In this document: one piece after another, positions 42,801 to 51,654 of the stretch
How positions within the stretch are numbered: position 1 is the stretch's first letter
Layout: every line of letters starts with the position of its first letter
Assembly (NCBI GenBank): GCA_017397805.1
Contig: JAFQHW010000018.1
Span: 1 to 52,131, forward strand
DNA: 52,131 bases
Direction of reading: 5' to 3'
Origin: Clostridia bacterium
GTDB lineage: Bacteria; Bacillota; Clostridia; Oscillospirales; CAG-382
Program-made: the position numbers and the translations under genes
Notes under the pieces: generated by a model
What the model saw: the letters and a program-made list of their open reading frames with translations, nothing else
Database searches by the model: none
Told to the model about the DNA's origin: nothing

Positions 42801-43979
42801 ATGATGACTAACGCAGAAAAAAGTTTAGCACTCCATTATGAGAAAAAAGGTAAGATAGAGGTTATCACCACCGTTCCTTGTAAGACCAAGGAAGATTTGG
42901 CACTTGCATATACTCCCGGCGTTGCAACCCCTTGTCTTGAGATACAGAAGGACGTTAACAAGTCCTACGAGCTTACCAGAAGATGGAATATGTGTCTGGT
43001 TGTTACCGACGGTACCGCAGTTCTCGGCCTTGGCGATATAGGCCCCGAAGCAGGTATGCCCGTTATGGAAGGCAAATGCGCCCTCTTTAAGGCTTTCGGT
43101 GACGTTGATGCTTTCCCTCTTTGCATTAAGAGCAAGGAAGTTGACGATATAGTTAAAACAATTCAGCTTATCTCCGGCAGCTTCGGCGGTGTAAACCTTG
43201 AGGATATCTCTGCACCCCGTTGCTTTGAGATAGAAAAGAAGCTTAAAGAATGCTGTGATATTCCCATATTCCACGATGACCAGCACGGTACAGCGGTTGT
43301 TACTCTCTCCGGTCTTGTTAACGCACTCAAGGTTGTTGGCAAGAAGAGAGAAGAGGTTCAGATAGTTATCAACGGCGCAGGCGCCGCAGCTATCTCCATC
43401 TGCCGTCTGCTTCTCACCGCCGGTTGCAAGAATATTATCCTCTGTGACCGTAACGGTGCTATCTATGCAGGCAGAGAAAAGGGTATGAACCCCATCAAGG
43501 ACGAAATGGCACTTGTTACCAACCTTGAAAAGAAGGCAGGCAGCTTGGCAGACGTACTCGTTGGCGCAGACGTATTTATAGGCGTTTCCGCTCCCAACAT
43601 GGTTACTACCGATATGGTTAAGACCATGGCTAAGGATGCCATCGTATTTGCGTGCGCTAACCCCACGCCTGAGATCCTTCCCGATGATGCACTTGCAGGC
43701 GGCGCAAAGGTTGTTGCTACCGGCAGAAGTGATTTCCCCAATCAGATAAACAACGTTCTTGCATTCCCCGGCATATTCAGAGGTGCTTTTGACGTTCGCG
43801 CTTCCGATATTAACGACGAGATGAAGCTTGCCGCCGCAGAAGCTATTGCAAGTCTTATCACCGACGAAGAGCTTAATCCCGAATATATTATGCCCGCCGC
43901 TTATGATGAAAGAGTTGGTAAGTCTGTAGCTGCAGCAGTTGCAGAAGCCGCACGCAAGACAGGCGTTGCAAGAATTTAA
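42801..43979 (+). CDS. Malic enzyme, NAD(P)-dependent (oxaloacetate-decarboxylating)
   Basis: 392 residues, the short two-domain bacterial type without the phosphotransacetylase extension. It converts malate to pyruvate and CO2. VTDGTAVLGLGDIGP, EDISAPRCFEIE, FHDDQHGTAVV and the nucleotide-binding INGAGAAAISICRLLL are present. Two adjacent ATGs (42801, 42804) are possible starts. It sits 22 bases after the dehydrogenase and 3 bases before the LarA homologue. Confidence 0.93.
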   Translation: MMTNAEKSLALHYEKKGKIEVITTVPCKTKEDLALAYTPGVATPCLEIQKDVNKSYELTRRWNMCLVVTDGTAVLGLGDIGPEAGMPVMEGKCALFKAFGDVDAFPLCIKSKEVDDIVKTIQLISGSFGGVNLEDISAPRCFEIEKKLKECCDIPIFHDDQHGTAVVTLSGLVNALKVVGKKREEVQIVINGAGAAAISICRLLLTAGCKNIILCDRNGAIYAGREKGMNPIKDEMALVTNLEKKAGSLADVLVGADVFIGVSAPNMVTTDMVKTMAKDAIVFACANPTPEILPDDALAGGAKVVATGRSDFPNQINNVLAFPGIFRGAFDVRASDINDEMKLAAAEAIASLITDEELNPEYIMPAAYDERVGKSVAAAVAEAARKTGVARI

Positions 43980-43982
43980 CCT

Positions 43983-45257
43983 ATGGCAATATTTAATCTA
44001 CCTTATTTTAAAGAACGTTTAAGTCTTGAAGTAGCCGACGAGCGTTTGGCAGGTGTTCTTGTCAGCCGTTCTGAGGACTATAAGCCTACGAAATCTCAGA
44101 CAGAGCTTGTGGAGGAGGCTTTGGCTAACCCCATAGGAGCTGAGAGACTTTCGGAAAAAGTAAAAGGCAAGAAGCATATTGTTATCATCTCAAGTGACCA
44201 TACCCGCCCCGTACCCAGCGCGGTTACGATGCCCGTTATATTGAAGGAAATACGTTCCACTAATAAGGATTGCAGAATAACTATCCTTATTGCAACGGGT
44301 ATGCACAGACCCACCACCCATGAAGAGCTGGTGGCAAAATACGGCGCGGAGATAGTTGCCAACGAGGAGATAGTTATCCACGATGCCTATAAGGATGAGG
44401 ATATGTGCTTTAAGGGCACCCTTCCTTCCGGCGGCGAGCTTTGGATAAACAAGCTTGCTGACCAGGCGGATCTGCTTATCTCCGAAGGCTTTATAGAGCC
44501 TCACTTCTTCGCAGGCTTTTCCGGAGGCAGAAAGTCGGTCCTTCCCGGTATCGCCTCCAAAAAGACGGTGCTTTGGAACCATAACGCACTGTTTATAGCA
44601 AACAAGCACGCACGTGCAGGCAGTCTTGCGGAAAACCCCGTACACAAGGATATGCTGTTCGCGGCTCAGGCTGCAGGCCTTTCCTTTATACTCAACGTGG
44701 TTATTAACAGCGAGAAAGAGGTTATCGCCGCTTTTGCGGGCGATTTGAGCCAAGCCCACGCTAAGGGATGCGAATTCGTAGCATCCTTGGCACAGGTTGA
44801 CGCTATCCCCGCAGATATAGTGGTTACCACCAACGGCGGGTATCCTCTCGACCAGAACATATACCAGACCGTTAAGGGTATGACCGCGGGCGAAGCTTGC
44901 GTTAAGGAGGGCGGCGTCGTTATAATCGCTTCCTCTTGTGTGGACGGTCACGGCGGCGAGTTCTTCTATAAGCTGTTGGCAGATAAGGCTTCTGCAAAGG
45001 AAGCTTACGATTCCATTAACGGTGTGCACCCTTCTAAGACGGAGTTTGACCAGTGGGAAGCGCAAATACTTGCGCGCATACTCACAAAATGCACCGTTAT
45101 TTTGGTGAGCAAGCATTGCGACCCTCAAATGATAAAGGATATGCATATAGACCACGCCTTTACTCTTGAGGAGGCAATGGAAAAAGCCGAGGCTATTATG
45201 GGCAAAGACAGTAAGATTACTGTTATCCCCGACGGCATTGCCGTAATAGTTAAATAG
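43983..45257 (+). CDS. larA: LarA-family nickel-pincer racemase (lactate or malate racemase)
   Basis: 424 residues. LarA racemises 2-hydroxy acids using a nickel pincer nucleotide attached to a lysine. All four key residues fall at the same numbers as in Lactobacillus plantarum LarA: His108 (ATGMHRP), His174 (IEPHFFAGFSGGRK), Lys184 in that loop and His200 (LWNHNAL). SSDHTRPVPS is also conserved. The cofactor genes larB, larC and larE are not in the window. Family members include malate racemases, and the two upstream genes suggest that malate is the real substrate; lactate is the alternative. Confidence 0.88.
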   Translation: MAIFNLPYFKERLSLEVADERLAGVLVSRSEDYKPTKSQTELVEEALANPIGAERLSEKVKGKKHIVIISSDHTRPVPSAVTMPVILKEIRSTNKDCRITILIATGMHRPTTHEELVAKYGAEIVANEEIVIHDAYKDEDMCFKGTLPSGGELWINKLADQADLLISEGFIEPHFFAGFSGGRKSVLPGIASKKTVLWNHNALFIANKHARAGSLAENPVHKDMLFAAQAAGLSFILNVVINSEKEVIAAFAGDLSQAHAKGCEFVASLAQVDAIPADIVVTTNGGYPLDQNIYQTVKGMTAGEACVKEGGVVIIASSCVDGHGGEFFYKLLADKASAKEAYDSINGVHPSKTEFDQWEAQILARILTKCTVILVSKHCDPQMIKDMHIDHAFTLEEAMEKAEAIMGKDSKITVIPDGIAVIVK

Positions 45258-45267
45258 TGATGAATTT

Positions 45268-45303
45268 AAAAAAGCTGTTGCGAAATTTCGCAGCAGCTTT
45301 TTT
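45268..45303 (+). terminator. Terminator after the LarA-family gene
   Basis: A nearly perfect stem (AAAAAGCTGTTGCGAAA with TTTCGCAGCAGCTTTTTT) of about 17 pairs ends in T residues. Confidence 0.9.
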
Positions 45304-45361
45304 GTCGGGATTGTTTTGCGTAGCCGCTTAGTGTATCTAAGTGGCTTAAGCAGATATTTGT

Positions 45362-45442
45362 TTATTGTAAACGATTTGAAGCGGAAACAAGCGTACCATT
45401 ATCAAAAAGGTTTAAGTGTGTGCCATCTAAAGTGTAGATCAT
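45362..45442 (-). other. Possible 26-residue microprotein or gene remnant
   Basis: A minus-strand frame from ATG 45442 to TAA 45362 reads MIYTLDGTHLNLFDNGTLVS and six more residues. It also stays open for 14 codons upstream of the ATG. The composition looks like real protein, unlike its surroundings, but there is no ribosome-binding site. It lies just downstream of the small membrane-protein gene and may be the worn end of a lost gene. Nothing else is recognisable between 45304 and 45490. Confidence 0.25.
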
Positions 45443-45490
45443 TGCATTGTTTGTCAATTTGTTATTAAATGAATTTGTTATATATCTTAG

Positions 45491-45979
45491 TTAAAAACAG
45501 TAATATAAACCTATTGTTAATAAGCTAAAAAACAGAGCGACGCAACTGGAAATGCTTGTAGCTGTTAGGTCGTTTTGACGCAAGGAATGCATTGCCGCGC
45601 ATGAACCGAATAAGGTAGGAGCCAACATACAGAGGTACAGAAATGTACTTATGGGTGAACCGAGAACGGTAAAAATATCGGCATCCCAACTTGTAGTGTA
45701 AGTCATCCCCGGCAGAACATAGCAAGTTAGTATTATATAACGCATTATTGCTGCCTGAGCAATTGAGGCTAATACCATAAATAATCTTTCGCTTTTAGGA
45801 AATCTTTTGAGGGTTACTGCTTTGTATATTGTGTAAACAACCTCAACAATGCTGAATGCGATGAAAGCGAACATAATTATTTCAGTGTTGTCTGCGATAA
45901 ATTCGCTTACAATTCTGCCAAAAGCCCATCCAGAAGCAAGTAGTATTACTATAAATGAGCCCGTAACAAAGAATATCAT
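45491..45979 (-). CDS. Small four-to-five-segment membrane protein
   Basis: 162 residues with hydrophobic segments at about 1-18, 30-50, 63-85, 98-118 and 132-160. No family recognised. ATG 45979 follows CAGGGG by 7 bases; the TTG two codons earlier touches that site. It is divergently placed from an XRE regulator and has a perfect promoter overlapped by a 49-bp palindrome, so it is probably the regulator's target. The XRE/membrane-protein layout resembles repressor-controlled accessory pairs. Confidence 0.75.
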   Translation of the reverse strand: MIFFVTGSFIVILLASGWAFGRIVSEFIADNTEIIMFAFIAFSIVEVVYTIYKAVTLKRFPKSERLFMVLASIAQAAIMRYIILTCYVLPGMTYTTSWDADIFTVLGSPISTFLYLCMLAPTLFGSCAAMHSLRQNDLTATSISSCVALFFSLLTIGLYYCF

Positions 45980-45992
45980 AATCAATCCCCTG

Positions 45993-46041
45993 AAAATTCT
46001 AATTTGGAATTATTTATATTATAATTCCAAAACGGAATTTT
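45993..46041. promoter_or_regulatory. 49-bp nested palindrome, probable operator
   Basis: An 11-bp perfect inverted repeat (46003-46013 and 46021-46031; TTTGGAATTAT and its complement) is nested in an outer 7-bp one (AAAATTC at 45993-45999, GAATTTT at 46035-46041). Both are centred on 46017. It covers the -10 and spacer of the leftward promoter, the arrangement of a repressor-binding site, and is most simply read as the operator of the XRE protein encoded 50 bases to the right. Confidence 0.7.
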
Positions 46042-46046
46042 GTCAA
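46018..46046 (-). promoter_or_regulatory. Perfect leftward promoter of the small membrane protein
   Basis: Minus-strand TTGACA (46041-46046), 17-base spacer, TATAAT (46018-46023). It is overlapped by the 49-bp palindrome. Confidence 0.85.
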
Positions 46047-46059
46047 GCCTCATATTGCA

Positions 46060-46065
46060 TATAAT
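46060..46065 (+). promoter_or_regulatory. Likely -10 box of the XRE regulator gene
   Basis: TATAAT at 46060-46065. The best -35 (TTTTGT at 46038-46043, 16-base spacer) overlaps the outer arm of the palindrome, so the regulator may also control itself. Confidence 0.45.
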
Positions 46066-46093
46066 ATAAAAAAGTGCTGAATGGGGCGTTGTT

Positions 46094-46342
46094 ATGAAAA
46101 TAAGGAAGAAAAGCTACGGAGATTACAATATAATAGGTAGTAATGTGGAAAGCTTGCGCAAACAGCAGGGGATAAAGCAAAAGGATTTTATAGCAAAGCT
46201 TCAGTCTATGGGCTTGGATATTAATCCCACCAGCTATTCTAAATTAGAAGGACAACTAAGAACGGCTACTGACAAAGAGGTTCTGGTTATAGCTAAAGCC
46301 TTAGGAGTAAGCACTGATTTCCTCTTTCAAAACTATCAATAA
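46094..46342 (+). CDS. XRE-family helix-turn-helix regulator
   Basis: 82 residues, a single HTH_3 DNA-binding domain. The helices are around NIIGSNVESLRKQQGIKQKDFIAKL and the recognition region INPTSYSKLEGQLRTATDKEV, ending ALGVSTDFLF, typical of phage Cro/C1-like repressors. There is no second domain, so it probably acts as a dimer on the palindrome at 45993-46041 to repress the membrane-protein gene. Confidence 0.88.
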   Translation: MKIRKKSYGDYNIIGSNVESLRKQQGIKQKDFIAKLQSMGLDINPTSYSKLEGQLRTATDKEVLVIAKALGVSTDFLFQNYQ

Positions 46343-46375
46343 AAAAGCTGAACGGTTAATCCGCTCAGCTTTTTT
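46341..46375. terminator. Bidirectional terminator between the XRE gene and the phosphosugar mutase
   Basis: AAAAAAGCTGAACGG and CCGCTCAGCTTTTTT pair with one mismatch. T-runs on both strands allow it to end both convergent transcripts. Confidence 0.85.
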
Positions 46376-46392
46376 GCTTTTTGGTAATTCAA

Positions 46393-48111
46393 TTAAAACA
46401 CGGTTTTGGTAAACTCGGTAAGGCTTGCTAACTTTTCATCAACAGCCGCTTCCGTTTCGGCTTTTGCCAAGATATATACCTTAATTTTAGGCTCCGTGCC
46501 GGAAGGTCTGATTATATAACGGCTTCCGTCTGCCAACTCGTAAAACAGCATATCCGCTGTGGGAAGTCCCGTATCGCATTCACCGCCGTCCTTAAGGGAG
46601 ACTATTTTACCGCTCTTATAGTCACGGGCGCGTTCAACTGCAATACCGCCGATCTCCTTAAATCCCGTACTGCGTAGCTCTGCCATCTTTTCACGCATGG
46701 TCTTCATGGGGTCAATACCCGTTACTACGTTGCTTATGCCCGCTTCTTTGTAGTAGCCGTACTTCTCGTACACTTCGGTCAATGCTTCGTAAAGTGTCTT
46801 GCCGTTCTTCTTGTAGTACGCCGCCATCTCAGCGATAAGCAGTGATGCCGCAACGGCATCCTTATCTCTTGCATAGGTGCCGGGCAGATAACCGTAGCTT
46901 TCTTCATAGCCGAACAAGAAGCCGTAACTGCCGTCTTGTTCGAACTGCTTGATCTTCTCACCTATATACTTAAAGCCCGTAAGCACGTTCATCATGGTAA
47001 CGCCGTTGGCATCGCAAGCCGCCTGACCAAGCTCGCTGCTAACAACGCTCTTTATAACGCAGGGATTGTTGGGCATGGTGCCTTGTTCTCTTCTGCCTCT
47101 GATGATGTACTCAATAAGCAAAGCACCCACTTGGTTGCCGGAGAAAGGAACGAACTGCCCCTTGTCATCCTTAACAACGATGCCTACACGGTCGCTGTCC
47201 GGGTCGGTTGCAAGGATAAGCTCACAATCGATGTTCTCAGTCTTCGCCATGTCCATACCGGGAACAAAGCAAGCCTTGCTTTCGGGGTTGGGTGACTTAA
47301 CGGTGGGGAAACGTCCGTCGGGTACAGCCTGAGAGGGCACAAGTCTTAGATTGGTAACACCCGCACGCTTCAAAACTTCGGGAACCAGCTTGTAGCCCGC
47401 GCCGTGTAAAGGAGTGTAGATGATATTAAGACTGTCACCGTAATCGCGTAACGCCTGCGGGCAAACGCCGCATTTAAGAACGCACTTGATATACGCTTCG
47501 TCAACTTCGCTTCCTATTATATTAATAATACCCTTTTCAACACCCTCGTCGAAGGGGAGCTTTTTAACGTCATCAAAAATATCCAGCTCAGCCACCGTGG
47601 CGGAAACCACAGCCGCATGGTCGGGAGGAAGCTGGGCGCCGTCTTCCCAATACGCCTTGTAGCCGTTGTATTCCATCGCATTATGGGATGCGGTGATGTT
47701 TATACCCGCAATACACCCCAAATGCAAAATAGCAAAGGAAAGCTCAGGGGTAGGTCTAAGGCTTTCGAAATAGAAAACCTTAATGCCGCTTGCCGCCAAA
47801 ACTTCGGCAGAAACCTTGGCAAACTCTACGGAGTTAATGCGAGAGTCGTAGGCGATAGCCACACCGCGCTCAGCACCGCCGTTATCAAGTATAAGTTTTG
47901 CCAGACCTGCTGTATTGTGTGCAACCGTGTAAACGTTCATTCTGCCGGTGCCTGCTGTCATAGTGCTTCTAAGACCCGCGGTACCAAACTCCATGGGTAC
48001 GCCGAACCTTGCGGTTATCTCTTCTTCGTTTCCTGCAATACTGCGTAGCTCCTCCTTGGTTTCTTCGTCAACAACGGGGGAGGAAAGCCACTTATTATAC
48101 ATATCCATCAT
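46393..48111 (-). CDS. Phosphoglucomutase/phosphomannomutase-family phosphosugar mutase
   Basis: 572 residues from ATG 48111, four-domain alpha-phosphohexomutase. The active-site serine is in ITASHNAMEYNGYK, the metal-binding loop is ATDPDSDRVG, the sugar-binding loop is GYEESYGYL and the phosphate-binding loop is RPSGTEPKIK. It interconverts hexose 1- and 6-phosphates for glycogen, nucleotide sugars and wall precursors. Its length matches Firmicute PgcA-type phosphoglucomutase. A TTG start at 48123 would abut the AAGGAAAGG sequence, so the ATG MMDMYNKWL is preferred. Confidence 0.92.
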   Translation of the reverse strand: MMDMYNKWLSSPVVDEETKEELRSIAGNEEEITARFGVPMEFGTAGLRSTMTAGTGRMNVYTVAHNTAGLAKLILDNGGAERGVAIAYDSRINSVEFAKVSAEVLAASGIKVFYFESLRPTPELSFAILHLGCIAGINITASHNAMEYNGYKAYWEDGAQLPPDHAAVVSATVAELDIFDDVKKLPFDEGVEKGIINIIGSEVDEAYIKCVLKCGVCPQALRDYGDSLNIIYTPLHGAGYKLVPEVLKRAGVTNLRLVPSQAVPDGRFPTVKSPNPESKACFVPGMDMAKTENIDCELILATDPDSDRVGIVVKDDKGQFVPFSGNQVGALLIEYIIRGRREQGTMPNNPCVIKSVVSSELGQAACDANGVTMMNVLTGFKYIGEKIKQFEQDGSYGFLFGYEESYGYLPGTYARDKDAVAASLLIAEMAAYYKKNGKTLYEALTEVYEKYGYYKEAGISNVVTGIDPMKTMREKMAELRSTGFKEIGGIAVERARDYKSGKIVSLKDGGECDTGLPTADMLFYELADGSRYIIRPSGTEPKIKVYILAKAETEAAVDEKLASLTEFTKTVF

Positions 48112-48146
48112 AGGAAAAACCAACCTTTCCTTATTATAATATAGAG

Positions 48147-48174
48147 ATTATAACATAAATCGTGGAAAAAGCAA
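48147..48174 (-). promoter_or_regulatory. Promoter of the phosphosugar mutase gene
   Basis: Minus-strand TTGCTT (48169-48174), 16-base spacer, TATAAT (48147-48152), 36 bases before the ATG. Confidence 0.65.
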
Positions 48175-48289
48175 AGACTTTTTGCGGTAAAATTAGGTAA
48201 ATAACAGACAATATGGGACAAAACTCCCTTGTTAACAAAATATTTACAATTCTTTTCTCTCTTTTGCATAAGTTTTTTATCGAAAAGTA

Positions 48290-48318
48290 TTGCAATTTGC
48301 CCAAAGATATAGTAAAAT
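48290..48318 (+). promoter_or_regulatory. Promoter of the S10 ribosomal operon
   Basis: TTGCAA (48290-48295), 17-base spacer, TAAAAT (48313-48318), about 185 bases ahead of rpsJ. The long leader behind it is structured. Confidence 0.7.
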
Positions 48319-48325
48319 AACAAGG

Positions 48326-48490
48326 CTTGAGTGCGATGAAGCGGGAAGTTGCTGCCGCCATGCAGGTAATTTCCGTGGAGTATGTCCGTCAATCGGGCGA
48401 TAGGGAAAGCGTTTTTTAAGGGTGAGCGTTGGAACGCCCGAAAGCGTGTTAAGACCCTGCCACCAAGAACAATACTTTATTATTTATAGG
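48326..48490 (+). ncRNA. Structured 5' leader of the S10 operon
   Basis: About 165 transcribed bases precede rpsJ and contain nested stems. GGAAGTT (48344-48350) pairs with AATTTCC (48368-48374), enclosing a CTGC/GCAG hairpin. Further on, GCGTT/AACGC sits inside a GGGT/ACCC closing stem at roughly 48420-48456. A T-run (48412-48417) lies between. Such leaders in ribosomal operons are bound by a ribosomal protein (in enteric bacteria L4 controls the S10 operon). I cannot tell which protein would bind here. It accounts for most of the gene-free stretch 48124-48501. Confidence 0.55.
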
Positions 48491-48501
48491 AGGCACAAAA
48501 C

Positions 48502-48813
48502 ATGGCAAACAAGGAAAAAATCAGAATCCGTCTTAAGTCCTACGACCACACACTTATCGACAAGTGCGCAGAGAAGATAGTAGAGACCGCAAAGAGAAAC
48601 GGCGCATCCGTTTCCGGCCCCATTCCTCTCCCCACCGATAAGGAAATCGTTACCATTCTCCGCGCTGTTCACAAGTATAAGGATAGCCGTGAGCAGTTCG
48701 AACGTAGAACTCACAAGCGTCTTATCGACATCATCAAGCCCTCTCAGAAGGCTGTTGAGGCTCTCATGAACATCGAGATGCCCGCTGGTGTTGATATAGA
48801 AATCAAGCTTTAA
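48502..48813 (+). CDS. rpsJ: 30S ribosomal protein S10
   Basis: 103 residues, normal length. It belongs to the head of the small subunit and also serves as NusE in antitermination. [17 protein letters not shown] and the conserved THKRLIDI are present. TAGGAGG precedes the ATG. First gene of the S10 operon. Confidence 0.98.
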   Translation: MANKEKIRIRLKSYDHTLIDKCAEKIVETAKRNGASVSGPIPLPTDKEIVTILRAVHKYKDSREQFERRTHKRLIDIIKPSQKAVEALMNIEMPAGVDIEIKL

Positions 48814-48855
48814 GGCTTAAGGCAGGCGCTAAAAGCGTCAACAAAATTATGACAA

Positions 48856-48908
48856 TTACGCCTTCGGGTGTAAAATAACGGTCATGTTGCTGTCGGTTTG
48901 GCAGTAAC
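48856..48908 (+). other. Two hairpins in the rpsJ-rplC spacer
   Basis: The 120-base spacer is long for this operon. It holds TTACGCC/GGTGTAA closed by a TTCG tetraloop (48856-48873) and GTTGCTG/CAGTAAC (48886-48908). Both could be processing or regulatory elements, or a fine-tuning site between rpsJ and the rest. Confidence 0.45.
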
Positions 48909-48933
48909 CAATAGCCGTAAGGAGGAAAATTTA

Positions 48934-49563
48934 ATGAAAAAAGGCATCATCGGCAAAAAGATTGGCATGACGCAGATCTTTGATGAAAAAGGCAACGTGA
49001 TTCCCGTAACGGTAATCGCTGCCGGTCCGTGCGTGGTTGTGCAGAAGAAAACTACAGCCAAGGACGGTTACGAAGCAGTTCAGCTCGGTTTCTCTGAAAT
49101 AGAGGACAGAAAGTTGAGCAAGCCCGCAAAGGGTCACTTCACCAAGGTTGGTGTAGCATTCAAGAGATATTTGAAGGAATTCAGACTTGAAGATTGCTCC
49201 GCACTTAACGTTGGCGATATCGTAAAGGCTGACACGTTCGAAGTTGGCGAAAGAGTTGATGTAACCGGTATGACAAAAGGTCGCGGTTTTGCAGGCGCTA
49301 TCAAGAGATGGGGTCTTCACAGACTCAGAATGTCTCACGGTACAGGTCCCGTTCACCGCCAGGTAGGTTCTATGGGCGCTATCAGCGATCCCGGCAGAGT
49401 TATGAAGAACAAGAAGATGGCCGGTCAGTACGGTAACGAAAAGGTTACCACCCTTAATCTTGACATAGTTAAGATCGATAAGGAAAACAACTTGATAGCT
49501 ATCAAGGGCGCTGTTCCCGGTTCCCGCGGCGGTATAGTATATATCCGCAATACAGTAAAATAA
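48934..49563 (+). CDS. rplC: 50S ribosomal protein L3
   Basis: 209 residues. It nucleates 23S rRNA folding near the peptidyl-transferase centre. [15 protein letters not shown] at the start and [16 protein letters not shown] are typical. The ATG at 48934 with TAAGGAGG is used rather than the 12-codon extension upstream, which lacks such a site. Confidence 0.98.
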   Translation: MKKGIIGKKIGMTQIFDEKGNVIPVTVIAAGPCVVVQKKTTAKDGYEAVQLGFSEIEDRKLSKPAKGHFTKVGVAFKRYLKEFRLEDCSALNVGDIVKADTFEVGERVDVTGMTKGRGFAGAIKRWGLHRLRMSHGTGPVHRQVGSMGAISDPGRVMKNKKMAGQYGNEKVTTLNLDIVKIDKENNLIAIKGAVPGSRGGIVYIRNTVK

Positions 49564-49575
49564 GGAGGAAAAGAC

Positions 49576-50199
49576 ATGCCTAACATTAACATTCTTAATA
49601 TGCAAGGCGGCAACTGCGGTACTATGGAGCTTTCCGAGACCGTATTTGGTGCAGAGGTCAATGTCGCTGTGCTCCACTCTGTAGTAAGAGCATACCTCCT
49701 CAATCAGAGACAGGGCACACAGTCCACGTTGACAAGAAGTGAAGTTTCCGGCGGCGGTAAAAAGCCTTGGAGACAAAAGGGCACAGGTAGAGCAAGACAG
49801 GGTAGTACCCGTTCTCCTCAGTGGACCCACGGCGGTATCGCACTTGGTCCCAAGCCCAGACTTTATAAGATAAGCATAAACAAAAAAGTAAAGAAGATCG
49901 CTATCAGAAGCGCACTTTCCGCAAAGGTTGCAGCGGGTGAACTGATTGTCGTTGACAATATCGCACTTGACGCATACAAGACCAAAAAGGTTTGTGAGTT
50001 CCTTAAAGCGGTTGACGCAGAGGGTAAGGCTCTTATCGTTACCCCCGCTGCAGACGAAAAGGTTTATCGCTCTGCAGGTAATATCCCCGGCGTAAAGGCA
50101 AGCCCCGTAAACGCAATTAACGTTTACGATATACTTAACTGTAACAAGCTCGTTATAGCTAAGGATGCCGTTGCCAGGTTAGAGGAGGTTTATGCCTAA
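49576..50199 (+). CDS. rplD: 50S ribosomal protein L4
   Basis: 207 residues. It lines the exit tunnel and in many bacteria represses its own operon. [20 protein letters not shown] is the tunnel-facing loop. Its stop overlaps the rplW start. Confidence 0.98.
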   Translation: MPNINILNMQGGNCGTMELSETVFGAEVNVAVLHSVVRAYLLNQRQGTQSTLTRSEVSGGGKKPWRQKGTGRARQGSTRSPQWTHGGIALGPKPRLYKISINKKVKKIAIRSALSAKVAAGELIVVDNIALDAYKTKKVCEFLKAVDAEGKALIVTPAADEKVYRSAGNIPGVKASPVNAINVYDILNCNKLVIAKDAVARLEEVYA

Positions 50200-50492
50200 T
50201 GAAAACTTGCTACGATATTATATTGAAGCCGGTTATAACCGAGGCTTCCACGGCTGATATGCAGGACAAGAAGTACACCTTCAAGGTTGCTGTAGATGCC
50301 AACAAGCAGCAGATCAAAAAAGCTGTTGAAGAAATATTCAAGGTTGAAGTAGAAAAAGTTACTACTATAAACGTAAAAGCAAAGGCTAAGAGAGTTGGTT
50401 ACCATTACGGTAAGACCGCTGCTTGGAAAAAGGCTTTTGTTAAGCTTACCGCTGATTCAAAGACTATCGAGTTCTTTGACAGCTTGATGTAA
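50199..50492 (+). CDS. rplW: 50S ribosomal protein L23
   Basis: 97 residues, at the tunnel exit, where trigger factor and SRP dock. [11 protein letters not shown] and [19 protein letters not shown] are typical. Confidence 0.97.
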   Translation: MKTCYDIILKPVITEASTADMQDKKYTFKVAVDANKQQIKKAVEEIFKVEVEKVTTINVKAKAKRVGYHYGKTAAWKKAFVKLTADSKTIEFFDSLM

Positions 50493-50512
50493 TCGAAAGG
50501 AGTTAAAGAATA

Positions 50513-51343
50513 ATGGCTACAAAGACATATAAACCTACGACTCCCTCGAGACGTCACATGGCTACCCCTTCTTTTGATGAGATCACCAAGAAGACTCCCG
50601 AGAAGAGTCTGATTACGATTCTTAAGAAGCATTCCGGCCGTAACAACACAGGTAGAATTACCGTTCGTCATCAGGGCGGCGGCAATAAGAAGAAGTACAG
50701 AATTATCGACTTCAAGCGCCAGACAGATTTGGCAAACACCGTTACCGCAATCGAGTATGACCCCAACCGTACTGCTTACATCGCATTGTTGGCAGACGAG
50801 AACGGCAAGAAGAGCTACATTATAGCTCCTAACGGCGTTAAGGTTGGCGATGTGCTTTACAGTGGCTCTGATGCAGATATTAAGCCCGGTAACACACTTC
50901 CCGTATCTTCCATTCCCGTTGGTACCTTTATCCATAACATCGAGCTTTATCCCGGCAGAGGTGCTCAGCTTGTTAGAAGCGCAGGCAGCGCTGCTCAGCT
51001 CATGGCTAAAGAAAACGGTATGGCTCAGGTAAGACTTCCCTCCGGCGAAGTTAGATTCATCCGCTTGAACTGCGTAGCTACCATAGGTCAGGTAGGTAAC
51101 ATCGAGCACGAGAACGTTAAGCTCGGTAAAGCAGGTAAAACCCGTCATCTCGGTATCAGACCTACAGTACGCGGCTCCGTTATGAACCCGTGTGATCACC
51201 CCCACGGCGGTGGTGAAGGCCGTTCTCCTATCGGTAGACCTTCTCCTGTTACTCCTTGGGGTAAGCCTACTCTCGGTTATAAGACCAGGAAGAAGAAGGC
51301 TCGCACAAACAAGTTCATAGTTAAGCGCAGAAATGACAGATAA
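50513..51343 (+). CDS. rplB: 50S ribosomal protein L2
   Basis: 276 residues. It is needed for subunit joining and peptidyl transfer. [19 protein letters not shown] and the C-terminal [18 protein letters not shown], containing the conserved histidine, are present. Confidence 0.98.
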   Translation: MATKTYKPTTPSRRHMATPSFDEITKKTPEKSLITILKKHSGRNNTGRITVRHQGGGNKKKYRIIDFKRQTDLANTVTAIEYDPNRTAYIALLADENGKKSYIIAPNGVKVGDVLYSGSDADIKPGNTLPVSSIPVGTFIHNIELYPGRGAQLVRSAGSAAQLMAKENGMAQVRLPSGEVRFIRLNCVATIGQVGNIEHENVKLGKAGKTRHLGIRPTVRGSVMNPCDHPHGGGEGRSPIGRPSPVTPWGKPTLGYKTRKKKARTNKFIVKRRNDR

Positions 51344-51355
51344 GGAGGAACAATA

Positions 51356-51637
51356 ATGAGCAGAAGCGTTAAAAAGGGACCTTTTGTTGAAGCCAAACTC
51401 TACAGCAGAGTTTGCGATATGAATCAGAAGGGCGAAAAGCGTGTTTTAAAGACATGGTCCCGTTCATCTACAATATTCCCCGAATTTGTCGGTCACACCA
51501 TCGCAGTGCACAACGGCAAGACCCACGTTCCTGTATACGTAGTAGAGGATATGGTTGGTCATAAGCTGGGTGAGTTTGCACCCACCCGTACATTTAGAGG
51601 TCACGCAGGCTCCAAGACCTCCAATAACGGCAAATAA
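51356..51637 (+). CDS. rpsS: 30S ribosomal protein S19
   Basis: 93 residues, head of the small subunit. [13 protein letters not shown] and [19 protein letters not shown] are diagnostic. Confidence 0.98.
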   Translation: MSRSVKKGPFVEAKLYSRVCDMNQKGEKRVLKTWSRSSTIFPEFVGHTIAVHNGKTHVPVYVVEDMVGHKLGEFAPTRTFRGHAGSKTSNNGK

Positions 51638-51654
51638 GGGAAGGAGATACGATA

